8,587 bases of DNA from Paracoccaceae bacterium (GTDB taxonomy: Bacteria > Pseudomonadota > Alphaproteobacteria > Rhodobacterales > Rhodobacteraceae), in contig SLQN01000389.1 of the NCBI GenBank assembly GCA_007131465.1, forward strand, positions 1 through 8,587, given 5' to 3'. Below, piece by piece: positions 1-6,134 of this stretch (positions are counted from its first letter, which is position 1; each line of letters begins with the position of its first letter). A program made the translations under genes and the position numbers. The notes beneath the pieces are model-generated. The model worked only from the letters and a program-made list of their open reading frames with translations. It was not told where the DNA came from and did not search any database.

Positions 1-825
1 CGGCGTGGCGACGACCCACCATCCGGGCTGCGCCGCTGCCAGCGCAGCGGCAGCGGCTTCGGCGTCAGACCGGCGCGCGTAGAGGCCGAAACAAGTCGCC
101 CCTGACCCCGACATGCGCGCGATGGCGCAGCCGTCAGACCGCGCAAGTGCCTGCAGCACCTGCCTGATTTCGGGCACAAGCGCACAGGCGGGCGCTTGCA
201 GATCATTGCGCTGCCCCGCCAGCCAGTCAAACAATGCAGCCGCGTCGGGCCAGCGCGGCAGGCTTTCGGGCATGCGCGGGTTTTCGCGCTGCGCCAGGGC
301 GCCAAAGACCTGCGGTGTGGACACTTCAACACGCGGATTGACCAGCACCAGCCAGAAGTCCGGGATTTCTGGCAAGGGGGTCACCACATCGCCAACACCC
401 TGCATGCGGCAAGGCTGCGATGTCAGGCAGACCGGCACATCCGCGCCAAGGCCAAGGACCAAGGCGCGCGCCGGAATTGTCCTGCCCGTCAGGCGCGACA
501 GCAGGCGCAGACAGGCGGCGGCATCGGCAGACCCGCCGCCAATGCCAGAGGCAAGCGGCAGGTGCTTGTGCAGCACAAGCGCCACATCCGGCGCGCCCAT
601 CAGTTGCGCGGCGCGCCAGACCAGATTTTCCGGCCCGGCCTTCAGCGCTGCGGCCTCGCGCCCCGTCACCCCCAGCGAGAGGCCCTGCGACGGGCCAGCC
701 GTTACCATGTCGCCCTGCGCGGTGAACACCACAAGCGAATCCAGCAGGTGATACCCGTCAGGGCGCTGCCCTGTCACATGCAATGTCAGGTTTATCTTCG
801 CCGGCGCGCGCTCGGTCGCTGTCAT
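1..825 (-). CDS. ispE: 4-diphosphocytidyl-2-C-methyl-D-erythritol kinase, 3' end cut by window edge
   Basis: IspE phosphorylates the 2-hydroxyl of CDP-methylerythritol with ATP, a cytoplasmic step of the MEP pathway to isoprenoids. The frame is open from ATG at 825 to the left edge (275 codons). The family is usually about 275-290 residues, so only a few residues and the stop should lie outside. Seen: the N-terminal [11 protein letters not shown] with Lys10, then [14 protein letters not shown] (21-34), the GHMP-kinase ATP loop [16 protein letters not shown] (89-104), GADVPV with Asp129, and the C-terminal GHMP motif [10 protein letters not shown] (238-247). Lys10 and Asp129 match the known catalytic pair of the family. 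A GAAGG ribosome site lies 6 bases upstream of ATG, inside the preceding TPR gene. The start overlaps that gene's stop (ATGA), so translation is probably coupled. Identification is firm. Confidence 0.96.
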   Translation of the reverse strand, partial: MTATERAPAKINLTLHVTGQRPDGYHLLDSLVVFTAQGDMVTAGPSQGLSLGVTGREAAALKAGPENLVWRAAQLMGAPDVALVLHKHLPLASGIGGGSADAAACLRLLSRLTGRTIPARALVLGLGADVPVCLTSQPCRMQGVGDVVTPLPEIPDFWLVLVNPRVEVSTPQVFGALAQRENPRMPESLPRWPDAAALFDWLAGQRNDLQAPACALVPEIRQVLQALARSDGCAIARMSGSGATCFGLYARRSDAEAAAAALAAAQPGWWVVATP

Positions 826-2528
826 TCCGCGCCTTCGAACTCTTCCAGCGCAGCATCCTTGCCGACCTCCAGCTTGCGACGCACCAGATCAAGGTCCAGA
901 TCGGGATGCGGCGCAAAGGAAATTGCCCGCCGCCACTGGAAGCGCGCTTCGCGGTAGCGGCCCACGGCCCAGTAGACATCGCCCAGGTGATCGTTCAGGA
1001 TCGGGTCGCGCGGCAGCAGTTCGACTGCGCGCTCCATCACCGGCACGGCTTCTTCATAGCGGCCCAGCCGGTAGAAGGCCCAGCCCAGCGAATCCGTGAT
1101 ATAGCCGCTGTCGGGGTCGCCTTCTACAGCGCGTTCGATCATGTCCAGCGCCTCGTCCAGATTGCGGCGCTGTTCGATCAGGGAATAGCCCAGATAGTTC
1201 AGCACCTGCGGCTCGTCCGGGACGAATTCCAGCACGCGACGGAATTCGGGTTCCGCCTGTTCCCACTCGCCGATGCGCTCCAGCGAAATGGCGCGAGTGT
1301 ACAAAAGGACCCAGTGGCGCGGCTCGATCGTCTCGATCAGGTCGATGGCCATTGTATAGGCCTGGGCGGCCTCGCTGTAGCGTTCCTCACGCCGCAGCAG
1401 ATCGCCAAGCGAACTGAAGACCAGCACCGAATCGGGGCGCGCGGCACTTAGCGCGATCAGGCTGTCAATCGCCGCGTCACTCTGCCCGGACTGATAGAGC
1501 GCATTGGCGCGCCCGAGTTCAGCGCCCAGATATTGCGGGCTTGTTTCGGGCATCATCAGATAGGTCTGATCGGCCAGATCATGCTGGCCCGCGCGTTCGA
1601 GCAACTGACCGGTCAGCAGGATGGCATCGCCATGTTCGGGGTTCAGCGCCAGCGCGAGTCGGCCATAGACAATGGGCAGCCATTCACTCTGATCCCCGAT
1701 CAGCGCGCCCGCAAGAGTGAAATAGACTTCGGCCATGCCTTCGCGGGCCGAGGTGATTGTCGTGAAGGGAACCGGCTGTTCGTCCTGCAAAAGCGCGACG
1801 ACCTCGGCCACATCGTCATCGGCGGGGCTGCCGAACATGGCGTCGGCCAGGGCAAGCGCGGCCTCGAACTCGCCCAGTTGCGACAGGATCGCCATATGAG
1901 CCAGCACGCCGCGGCGCGACAGGCTGACCGGCTGTTCGGCGTCACCCGAAAGGATGTCGGCCGCGCGCTCCATGTCACCCACAAGCGCCAACGCGAGCGC
2001 CTGCTGATAGAGCGCGAAGGGGGCGATCTCGGGGCGCTCGTTCACCGCACGCTCCATCGCGTCCAGCGCGTCGGACATGCTGCCCAGCCCCAGATTGGCC
2101 CAGGCGACGGCCATCGCGTCAGTCAGCGGCCCCGTGCGCAACCCGTCTTCCAAGGAAGCGATGACTTCCGCATAGACCCCGCGCAGGAACGCATCGGTCT
2201 GAAGGATGAGCACGGCCACCTGCGACGGTTCGCCCGCCGCCGCGGTCTGTGCGGCCAGACGCGCTGCGGGCTCAAACTCTCCACTCAGCAGCCATCCCTG
2301 CATCGCCAGTTCGCGGAAGAACGCATTCTCCGGGTCGGCTTGCAAGGCGCGGTCATAACTTTCGGCCATGCGCACAAAATCATCCGTTCCGGCGGCAAGG
2401 CGCCCGGTCAGGAAAGCCCCGGCCAACCCCGGCGCGATACCGCTTTGCTGCTGGGCCTCCGCCATGGGCGCGACCGGCAGCAGGGCTGCAAGGGCAAGGG
2501 ATCGGGCAAGGCGGCTGGACAAAAACAC
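822..2528 (-). CDS. Exported tetratricopeptide-repeat protein upstream of ispE
   Basis: A 568-residue TPR protein. From the GTG at 2528 the N-terminus reads as a cleavable signal peptide: Arg6 and Arg9, the hydrophobic [10 protein letters not shown], then a likely signal peptidase I site after AEA (residue 25). There is no lipobox cysteine. Degenerate helical repeats fill about 50-330. Clear TPR units follow at roughly 332-365, 367-400, 405-438, 440-473, 475-508 and 509-542; [14 protein letters not shown] (481-494) is the clearest. The frame stays open to a GTG at 2567. I prefer 2528 because it starts directly with the signal peptide and has GGAG 11 bases upstream, and because a candidate promoter overlaps 2567. 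The stop overlaps the ispE start by four bases. TPR proteins act as protein-binding scaffolds; the partner is unknown. The repeats resemble Pseudomonas LbcA, a partner of the CtpA protease, but that is only an analogy. Family sure, role not. Confidence 0.9.
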   Translation of the reverse strand: MFLSSRLARSLALAALLPVAPMAEAQQQSGIAPGLAGAFLTGRLAAGTDDFVRMAESYDRALQADPENAFFRELAMQGWLLSGEFEPAARLAAQTAAAGEPSQVAVLILQTDAFLRGVYAEVIASLEDGLRTGPLTDAMAVAWANLGLGSMSDALDAMERAVNERPEIAPFALYQQALALALVGDMERAADILSGDAEQPVSLSRRGVLAHMAILSQLGEFEAALALADAMFGSPADDDVAEVVALLQDEQPVPFTTITSAREGMAEVYFTLAGALIGDQSEWLPIVYGRLALALNPEHGDAILLTGQLLERAGQHDLADQTYLMMPETSPQYLGAELGRANALYQSGQSDAAIDSLIALSAARPDSVLVFSSLGDLLRREERYSEAAQAYTMAIDLIETIEPRHWVLLYTRAISLERIGEWEQAEPEFRRVLEFVPDEPQVLNYLGYSLIEQRRNLDEALDMIERAVEGDPDSGYITDSLGWAFYRLGRYEEAVPVMERAVELLPRDPILNDHLGDVYWAVGRYREARFQWRRAISFAPHPDLDLDLVRRKLEVGKDAALEEFEGAE

Positions 2529-2564
2529 GGGGATATCCGCTCCATCAGTTTGCTGTGCTGGCAA

Positions 2565-2592
2565 CACTAGGGCGTGCCCGGCCCCGAGGCAA
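2565..2592 (-). promoter_or_regulatory. Candidate sigma70-type promoter for the TPR-ispE pair
   Basis: Reading leftward, TTGCCT (2592-2587) and CTAGTG (2570-2565) are separated by 16 bases. The -35 is reasonable; the -10 is poor against TATAAT. Transcription would begin near 2558, downstream of the alternative GTG at 2567, which supports the start at 2528. This is inference from the sequence alone; readthrough from ETF-QO could equally serve these genes. Confidence 0.3.
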
Positions 2593-2629
2593 TCACAGCC
2601 GGGACAAAAGCCGCACCCAAAGCCGTGAT
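2592..2629. other. Inverted repeat between ETF-QO and the TPR gene
   Basis: ATCACAGC (2592-2599) can pair with GCCGTGAT (2622-2629). Read leftward, the pairing is eight base pairs with one G-U. A GGG/CCC pair inside (2601-2603 with 2616-2618) extends the structure. It begins about 27 bases past the ETF-QO stop. No T-run follows on either strand, so it is not a classic intrinsic terminator. It may protect the 3' end of the ETF-QO transcript or be an operator, since its edge touches the candidate -35 of the TPR gene. Confidence 0.35.
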
Positions 2630-2655
2630 CTCACCCGTTCGTCACAGGAACCGGG

Positions 2656-4302
2656 CTACATGTTGGGGTAGTTCGGCCCGTCGCCGCCCTGCGGCGTAAC
2701 CCAGTGGATGTTCTGGCTGGGGTCCTTGATGTCGCAGGTCTTGCAATGCACGCAGTTCTGGAAATTGATGACAAAGCGCGGGTCCTTGCCGTCTTCGCTG
2801 ATCACCTCATAGACCCCGGCCGGGCAATAGCGGGTCGCCGGTTCGGCATATGTCGGCAGATTGACACTGATCGGCACGGACGGGTCTTTCAGTGTCAGAT
2901 GCGCAGGCTGGCTTTCTTCATGGTTGGTGAAGGAATAGGCCACATTCGTCAGCCGGTCGAAGGACAGCACGCCATCGGGCTTGGGGTAGTCGATGGGTTT
3001 GTGGTTCTTCGCCAAGCCTGTCGCGGCGGCATCGGTCTTGCCATGGCCCATTGTGCCAAACAGCGAAAACCCGGCAGTATTGGTCCACATATCCAAGCCG
3101 CCAAGGCCCAGCGAGGGCGCGAGCCCCCATTTCGACCACATCGGCTTGACATTGCGCACTTTTTTCAGGTCGCGCCCGACCGAGCCATTGCGCAGTTCGT
3201 GTTCATAACCGGTCAATTCGTCTCCTTCACGCCCGGCCCTGACTGCATCGAACGCGGCCTCTGCCGCTGCCTTGCCTGACAACATGGCGTTGTGATTGCC
3301 CTTGATGCGCGGCACATTCACCAGCCCTGCGGAACAGCCCAACAGGACACCGCCCGGAAATGTAACCTTAGGGATCGACTGATACCCGCCTTCGGAAATC
3401 GCCCGCGCGCCGTACGCGACGCGCTTGCCGCCTTTCAGCAACTCGGCCACCATCGGGTGATGCTTGAAGCGCTGGAATTCCTGATAGGGCGACAGATAAG
3501 GGTTTTCGTAATTCAGATGCACCACGAAGCCCACATAGACCTGATTGTTCCCGATATGGTAGATGAAGCTGCCGCCGCCGGCATTGCGCCCCAACGGCCA
3601 GCCCATCGTATGGGTGACCGTGCCTTCGCTGTGCTTTTCCGGGTCGATTTCCCAGATTTCTTTCATCCCAAGGCCGAATTTCTGCGGCTCCTTGCCCTTC
3701 GACAGGTCATATTTCGCCATCACTTCCTTGGACAGCGACCCGCGTACGCCCTCTGACAGGAAGACATATTTGCCATGCAGTTCCATCCCGGGTTCATAGG
3801 CATCGCCCGGCGTGCCATCGGCATTCTTGCCAAATTCGCCCGCGACAACGCCCTTCACCCGTTCGCCGTCATAAACTAGTTCCGAACAGGCCATGCCGGG
3901 AAAGATCTCGACGCCCAGGGCCTCGGCCTGTTCGGCCATCCAGCGGCAGACATTCGCCATGGATACGATGTAATTGCCGTGATTTTTCATCAGGGGCGGC
4001 ATCGGCCAGTTGGGGATGCGCAACTGGCCCGCAGGCCCGAGCATGTAGAAATTGTCGCGCCGCACCGGCACAGTGACCGGTGCGCCGCGGTCCTTCCAGT
4101 CGGGGATCAGCGCATCCAGCCCGCACGGGTCCAGCACTGCGCCCGACAGGATATGCGCGCCCACTTCCGATCCTTTCTCCAGCACCACAACCGACAGGTT
4201 CGTGTCCAGTTGTTTCAGCCGGATCGCGGCAGACAGGCCCGCAGGCCCAGCACCCACGATCACGACATCATATTCCATGGCTTCGCGGTCAATTCCGGAC
4301 AT
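2656..4302 (-). CDS. etf-QO: Electron-transfer flavoprotein:ubiquinone oxidoreductase (ETF-QO)
   Basis: This inner-membrane-associated FAD and 4Fe-4S enzyme takes electrons from ETF, reduced by acyl-CoA and other flavin dehydrogenases, and passes them to ubiquinone. The product is 548 residues, a normal length for the family. Seen: the dinucleotide-binding motif VVIVGAGPAGLSAAIRL (13-29) with GxGxxG at 17-22; EVGAHILSGAVLDP (46-59), typical of ETF-QO; the second FAD-contacting block GCSAGLVNVPRIKGNHNAM (322-340); and a C-terminal cluster domain with Cys493, Cys517, Cys520 and Cys523, ending in PNYPNM. The frame runs open to 4458. The start at 4302 is chosen because AGGAG sits 5 bases upstream and the conserved fold begins nine residues later; the 52 extra upstream codons have no family resemblance. 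The gene is divergent from greA. All key residues are present. Confidence 0.97.
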   Translation of the reverse strand: MSGIDREAMEYDVVIVGAGPAGLSAAIRLKQLDTNLSVVVLEKGSEVGAHILSGAVLDPCGLDALIPDWKDRGAPVTVPVRRDNFYMLGPAGQLRIPNWPMPPLMKNHGNYIVSMANVCRWMAEQAEALGVEIFPGMACSELVYDGERVKGVVAGEFGKNADGTPGDAYEPGMELHGKYVFLSEGVRGSLSKEVMAKYDLSKGKEPQKFGLGMKEIWEIDPEKHSEGTVTHTMGWPLGRNAGGGSFIYHIGNNQVYVGFVVHLNYENPYLSPYQEFQRFKHHPMVAELLKGGKRVAYGARAISEGGYQSIPKVTFPGGVLLGCSAGLVNVPRIKGNHNAMLSGKAAAEAAFDAVRAGREGDELTGYEHELRNGSVGRDLKKVRNVKPMWSKWGLAPSLGLGGLDMWTNTAGFSLFGTMGHGKTDAAATGLAKNHKPIDYPKPDGVLSFDRLTNVAYSFTNHEESQPAHLTLKDPSVPISVNLPTYAEPATRYCPAGVYEVISEDGKDPRFVINFQNCVHCKTCDIKDPSQNIHWVTPQGGDGPNYPNM

Positions 4303-4355
4303 GACGGCTCCTGTTCTTGCGTCTTGCTGGCAGGGTTGTATCTGAAGGTCCCGCA

Positions 4356-4385
4356 TCCCTAGCCCAGAGCTGTTACCCCGGTCAA
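4356..4385 (-). promoter_or_regulatory. Candidate proximal promoter for ETF-QO
   Basis: Reading leftward, TTGACC (4385-4380, five of six bases to consensus) is followed after 18 bases by TAGGGA (4361-4356), a weak -10. A start near 4349 would give a leader of about 47 bases before the ATG at 4302. The -35 is the strongest on this strand in the gap; the -10 keeps confidence low. Confidence 0.35.
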
Positions 4386-4452
4386 TGCGAACCCCTGCCC
4401 ATGCGACACTGATACGCAATGTCCGTCTGTCTTGGCCGGGCGCGCATAGGGC

Positions 4453-4481
4453 TTGCATTCTAGGGCCGGGTGCGGTCTGAT
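4453..4481 (+). promoter_or_regulatory. Candidate greA promoter
   Basis: TTGCAT (4453-4458) and TCTGAT (4476-4481, four of six bases to TATAAT) are spaced by 17 bases. The predicted start near 4488 lies 61 bases before the greA ATG and about 15 bases before the leader hairpin. Neither box is strong, and a start further upstream is possible; it would change how the leader folds. Confidence 0.35.
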
Positions 4482-4486
4482 ACCAA
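4457..4486 (-). promoter_or_regulatory. Candidate distal promoter for ETF-QO, overlapping greA control region
   Basis: Reading leftward, TTGGTA (4486-4481) and TAGAAT (4462-4457, five of six bases to TATAAT) are 18 bases apart. Transcription would start near 4450, leaving a leader of about 150 bases. It lies on the same DNA as the candidate greA promoter on the other strand, so the two could not easily be occupied together. Inferred from sequence only. Confidence 0.35.
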
Positions 4487-4510
4487 GAAGTGATCGACAG
4501 CCCCGGCCCT
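4462..4510 (+). promoter_or_regulatory. Nine-base inverted repeat in greA leader, possible antiterminator or operator
   Basis: AGGGCCGGG (4462-4470) is the exact reverse complement of CCCGGCCCT (4502-4510), with 31 bases between. The right arm is the same sequence that forms the left arm of the T-run hairpin at 4503-4521, so in RNA the two pairings exclude each other. That matches an attenuator's antiterminator only if transcription starts upstream of 4462. If it starts near 4488 the left arm is not transcribed, and the repeat could only act as DNA. Confidence 0.4.
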
Positions 4511-4529
4511 GCCGCGGGCGGTCTTTTTT
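4503..4529 (+). terminator. Intrinsic-terminator-like hairpin in the greA leader
   Basis: CCGGCCC (4503-4509) pairs with GGGCGG (4516-4521) as six GC pairs with one bulged G and a six-base loop. It is followed at once by TCTTTTTT (4522-4529). No rightward gene precedes it, so a terminator here could only stop the greA transcript itself before the ATG at 4549. Some greA leaders, such as that of E. coli, are known to terminate early and release short RNAs; the similarity here is structural only. Confidence 0.5.
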
Positions 4530-4548
4530 ATCGTATGAGGGGACCGCC

Positions 4549-5019
4549 ATGGAAAAACTGCCCCTGACCCGCGCCGGTCAGCAGATGCTGGATGCCGAGT
4601 TGCGCAAGCTCAAGTCCGAAGAGCGCCCGGCGGTGATCCGCGCAATCGCCGAGGCGCGCGAGCATGGGGATCTGTCGGAAAACGCCGAATACCACGCGGC
4701 GCGTGAAAAGCAGAGCTTCATAGAAGGACGGATCAAGGAACTGGAATCGATCCTGTCACGCGCCGAGGTCATCGACCCGGTAAAGCTGTCGGGAACCATC
4801 AAGTTCGGGGCGACTGTCACGATTGTTGACGAAGATACCGAGGAAGAGCGCGTCTTTCAGATCGTGGGCGAGCCCGAGGCCGATCTGGAGAAGGGGCTTT
4901 TGAACCTGAAATCCCCGCTGGCCCGCGCTTTGATCGGCAAGGATGAAGGTGACAGTGTCGATGTGCGCAGCCCCGGTGGATTGCGCAGCTACGAGATCAT
5001 TGCAATCCAATACAAATAG
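4549..5019 (+). CDS. greA: Transcription elongation factor GreA
   Basis: GreA enters the secondary channel of backtracked RNA polymerase and stimulates cleavage of the RNA 3' end so that elongation can resume. The product is 156 residues, the usual length. The N-terminal coiled coil spans about 1-75; its tip [16 protein letters not shown] (40-55) carries the acidic pair Asp41 and Glu44 that helps coordinate the catalytic magnesium. The C-terminal FKBP-like domain includes [14 protein letters not shown] (122-135) and [10 protein letters not shown] (141-150). The frame is open further upstream, to a TTG at 4453. ATG 4549 is chosen because GAGGGG lies 6 bases before it and the family's N-terminus begins there with MEKLPLT. 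The next gene starts one base after the stop, so the two are probably transcribed together. The leader may be attenuated (see the hairpin just upstream). Confidence 0.97.
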   Translation: MEKLPLTRAGQQMLDAELRKLKSEERPAVIRAIAEAREHGDLSENAEYHAAREKQSFIEGRIKELESILSRAEVIDPVKLSGTIKFGATVTIVDEDTEEERVFQIVGEPEADLEKGLLNLKSPLARALIGKDEGDSVDVRSPGGLRSYEIIAIQYK

Positions 5020-5020
5020 C

Positions 5021-6007
5021 ATGCGAGCTTCCCGATCCGGCCAGACGCAAGCGGCGCGCAAAAAGGATACGCCACGCGTTCCCCACCCACGGACTGCCCG
5101 CGCGATTGCACTGGGCGCATGGGGGCTCGCTGCGTTATGCTTTGTGCTGGTTGCGGATTTCTCCGCCATGGACCGGACCACACTCGCAGCCCTTGCCGTG
5201 GCGATCTTCCTGCCCGCCATTCTCATTTCGATGGGTCTTTTGATCACGGCGGCGACATGGTCGCTGCGTGAGGAAACGCGTAACCTGCAAGGCATGGTCG
5301 ATGAATTGCGCCGCGCGGTGCTGCAACAGGAAAGCGCCGCTGCGCCCCTTTCGCCCGCCGCGCAAAGCGATCTGGACAGCCTGAAATCCCGCCAGCAGCA
5401 GACCGAGACGCGGCTGACGATGTTCTTTTCTCAACGTGGCCGCGTGCAGAAGACCAGCCCGGACAGCGCTGACCCCCCGGAGGATGAAAGTCAGGCAGAT
5501 TTTCTTGCTGCGGCGGGATCAGAGATCACAAGGTCCGAAATCTCCCCGACCGATCTGATCCGCGCGCTGAATTTCCCCGAGAACGAACAGGATCAGCCGG
5601 GATTCGATGCCTTGCGGCTGGCGCTCGCCGACCCCCGGCTTGCCCCCCTGATCCGCGCCGCACAGGACGTGCTGACACGGCTTGCGCAGGAAGGCATCTA
5701 CATGGATGACCTGCGCCCAGATCGCGCCCGTCCCGAATTCTGGGCCGCCTTTGCCGAAGGTCAGCGCGGGCAGGCCATCGCGCCCCTGGGCGGTATCCGC
5801 GACCGGTCCTGCCTTGCCATCACATCCGGAAGGATGCGGTCGGACCCGGAGTTCCGCGCCAGTGTTCATCTGTTCCTGCGCGAATTCGACCGCGTCTTTG
5901 CCAACTTTGCCGCGCGCGCCGATGACAGCCAGATCTCGGCGCTTGCCGATACCCGCTCGGCACGGGCCTTCATGCTGTTGGGCCGGGTCACGGGCGTCTT
6001 TTCCTGA
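5021..6007 (+). CDS. Uncharacterised two-helix membrane protein with coiled coil, downstream of greA
   Basis: A 328-residue protein that I do not recognise as any characterised enzyme. Seen in order: a short basic N-terminus (residues 1-27, rich in Arg and Lys); two hydrophobic helices at about 28-46 and 54-80 with a short loop between, giving a hairpin in the inner membrane; an amphipathic, probably coiled-coil stretch at about 82-135 (LREETRNLQGMVDELRRAV); an acidic, proline-rich linker at about 143-175; and a compact C-terminal domain at about 176-328 containing ALNFPENEQDQPGFDALRLA, IYMDDLRPDRARPEFW and the end DTRSARAFMLLGRVTG. By the positive-inside rule the basic N-terminus and the large C-terminal part are likely cytoplasmic. 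ATG 5021 is one base after the greA stop and has no clear ribosome site, so it may be translated by coupling; in-frame ATGs at 4943 and 4961 lie inside greA. I associate this C-terminal block with hypothetical proteins of Rhodobacteraceae, from memory. Confidence 0.85.
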   Translation: MRASRSGQTQAARKKDTPRVPHPRTARAIALGAWGLAALCFVLVADFSAMDRTTLAALAVAIFLPAILISMGLLITAATWSLREETRNLQGMVDELRRAVLQQESAAAPLSPAAQSDLDSLKSRQQQTETRLTMFFSQRGRVQKTSPDSADPPEDESQADFLAAAGSEITRSEISPTDLIRALNFPENEQDQPGFDALRLALADPRLAPLIRAAQDVLTRLAQEGIYMDDLRPDRARPEFWAAFAEGQRGQAIAPLGGIRDRSCLAITSGRMRSDPEFRASVHLFLREFDRVFANFAARADDSQISALADTRSARAFMLLGRVTGVFS

Positions 6008-6012
6008 CCGGC
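5982..6012 (+). other. Stem-loop over the stop codon of the greA-linked membrane gene
   Basis: GCCGG-G-TCA (5982-5990, one bulged G) can pair with TGACCGGC (6005-6012), giving eight pairs around a 14-base loop. It covers the TGA stop at 6005-6007. No T-run follows, so it is not a standard terminator. It might mark or stabilise the transcript end; chance is also possible in GC-rich DNA. Confidence 0.25.
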
Positions 6013-6041
6013 TTGCAGTCCGCAGGGACGCAGGCTAAATC
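6013..6041 (+). promoter_or_regulatory. Candidate azlCD promoter
   Basis: TTGCAG (6013-6018) and TAAATC (6036-6041) are separated by an ideal 17 bases, but each matches the consensus at only three of six positions. A start near 6048 would leave a leader of about 87 bases that contains the strong hairpin at 6089-6115. No better pair is evident in this gap. Confidence 0.3.
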
Positions 6042-6063
6042 TTTCATCTGTGAAATATCCTGC
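6030..6063 (+). other. Two-part stem-loop upstream of azlC
   Basis: GCAGG (6030-6034) pairs with CCTGC (6059-6063). Inside this, TTTCA (6042-6046) pairs with TGAAA (6051-6055) around a TCTG loop. The two stems are separated by an asymmetric internal loop. It overlaps the candidate -10, so if real it works as DNA symmetry (an operator half-site pair) or in a transcript from further upstream. Weak evidence. Confidence 0.25.
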
Positions 6064-6081
6064 TGCATTGGCCTCAGACCT

Positions 6082-6115
6082 GCCGCACGCCACATGCGGC
6101 GATGCCGGATGTGGC
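6082..6115 (+). promoter_or_regulatory. Two competing hairpins in the azlC leader
   Basis: Hairpin A: GCCGCA (6082-6087) with TGCGGC (6095-6100), six pairs. Hairpin B: GCCACAT (6089-6095) with ATGTGGC (6109-6115), seven exact pairs, continued past one G-G mismatch by CGGC (6097-6100) with GCCG (6104-6107) around a GAT loop. A and B share 6095-6100, so only one can form at a time. B ends six bases before the AAGAGG ribosome site of azlC. No T-run follows, so control of translation or a protein-binding palindrome is more likely than termination. Confidence 0.45.
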
Positions 6116-6134
6116 AACTTGAAGAGGTGACGCC

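Noticed and set aside
32..57. Perfect nine-base inverted repeat GCCGCTGCC / GGCAGCGGC
   Set aside because: It falls in the alanine-rich tail of IspE, where repeated GCN codons readily create such symmetry. It is coding sequence with no T-run.
113..957. Overlapping + strand open frames across ispE
   Set aside because: They are antisense to unmistakable IspE motifs and rich in Arg, Ala, Ser and Pro, as expected of shadow frames.
1533..2570. Open frame of 345 codons on the + strand opposite the TPR gene
   Set aside because: It lies wholly antisense to a gene with clear TPR repeats and signal peptide, has an Arg/Gln/His-rich composition typical of reverse-strand frames in GC-rich DNA, and shows no domain I recognise.
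4303..4458. Upstream in-frame extension of ETF-QO by 52 codons
   Set aside because: It lacks resemblance to the family, whereas ATG 4302 has a strong ribosome site at proper spacing and the FAD fold begins just after it. The extra stretch is promoter and leader DNA.
4453..4548. Upstream in-frame extension of greA from TTG 4453
   Set aside because: GreA proteins begin at the MEKLPLT stretch, and GAGGGG precedes ATG 4549. The extension crosses the candidate promoter and hairpin.
4756..5295. Leftward open frame of 179 codons over greA and the next gene
   Set aside because: Antisense to greA and the membrane protein gene, with no recognisable domain and no supporting context.
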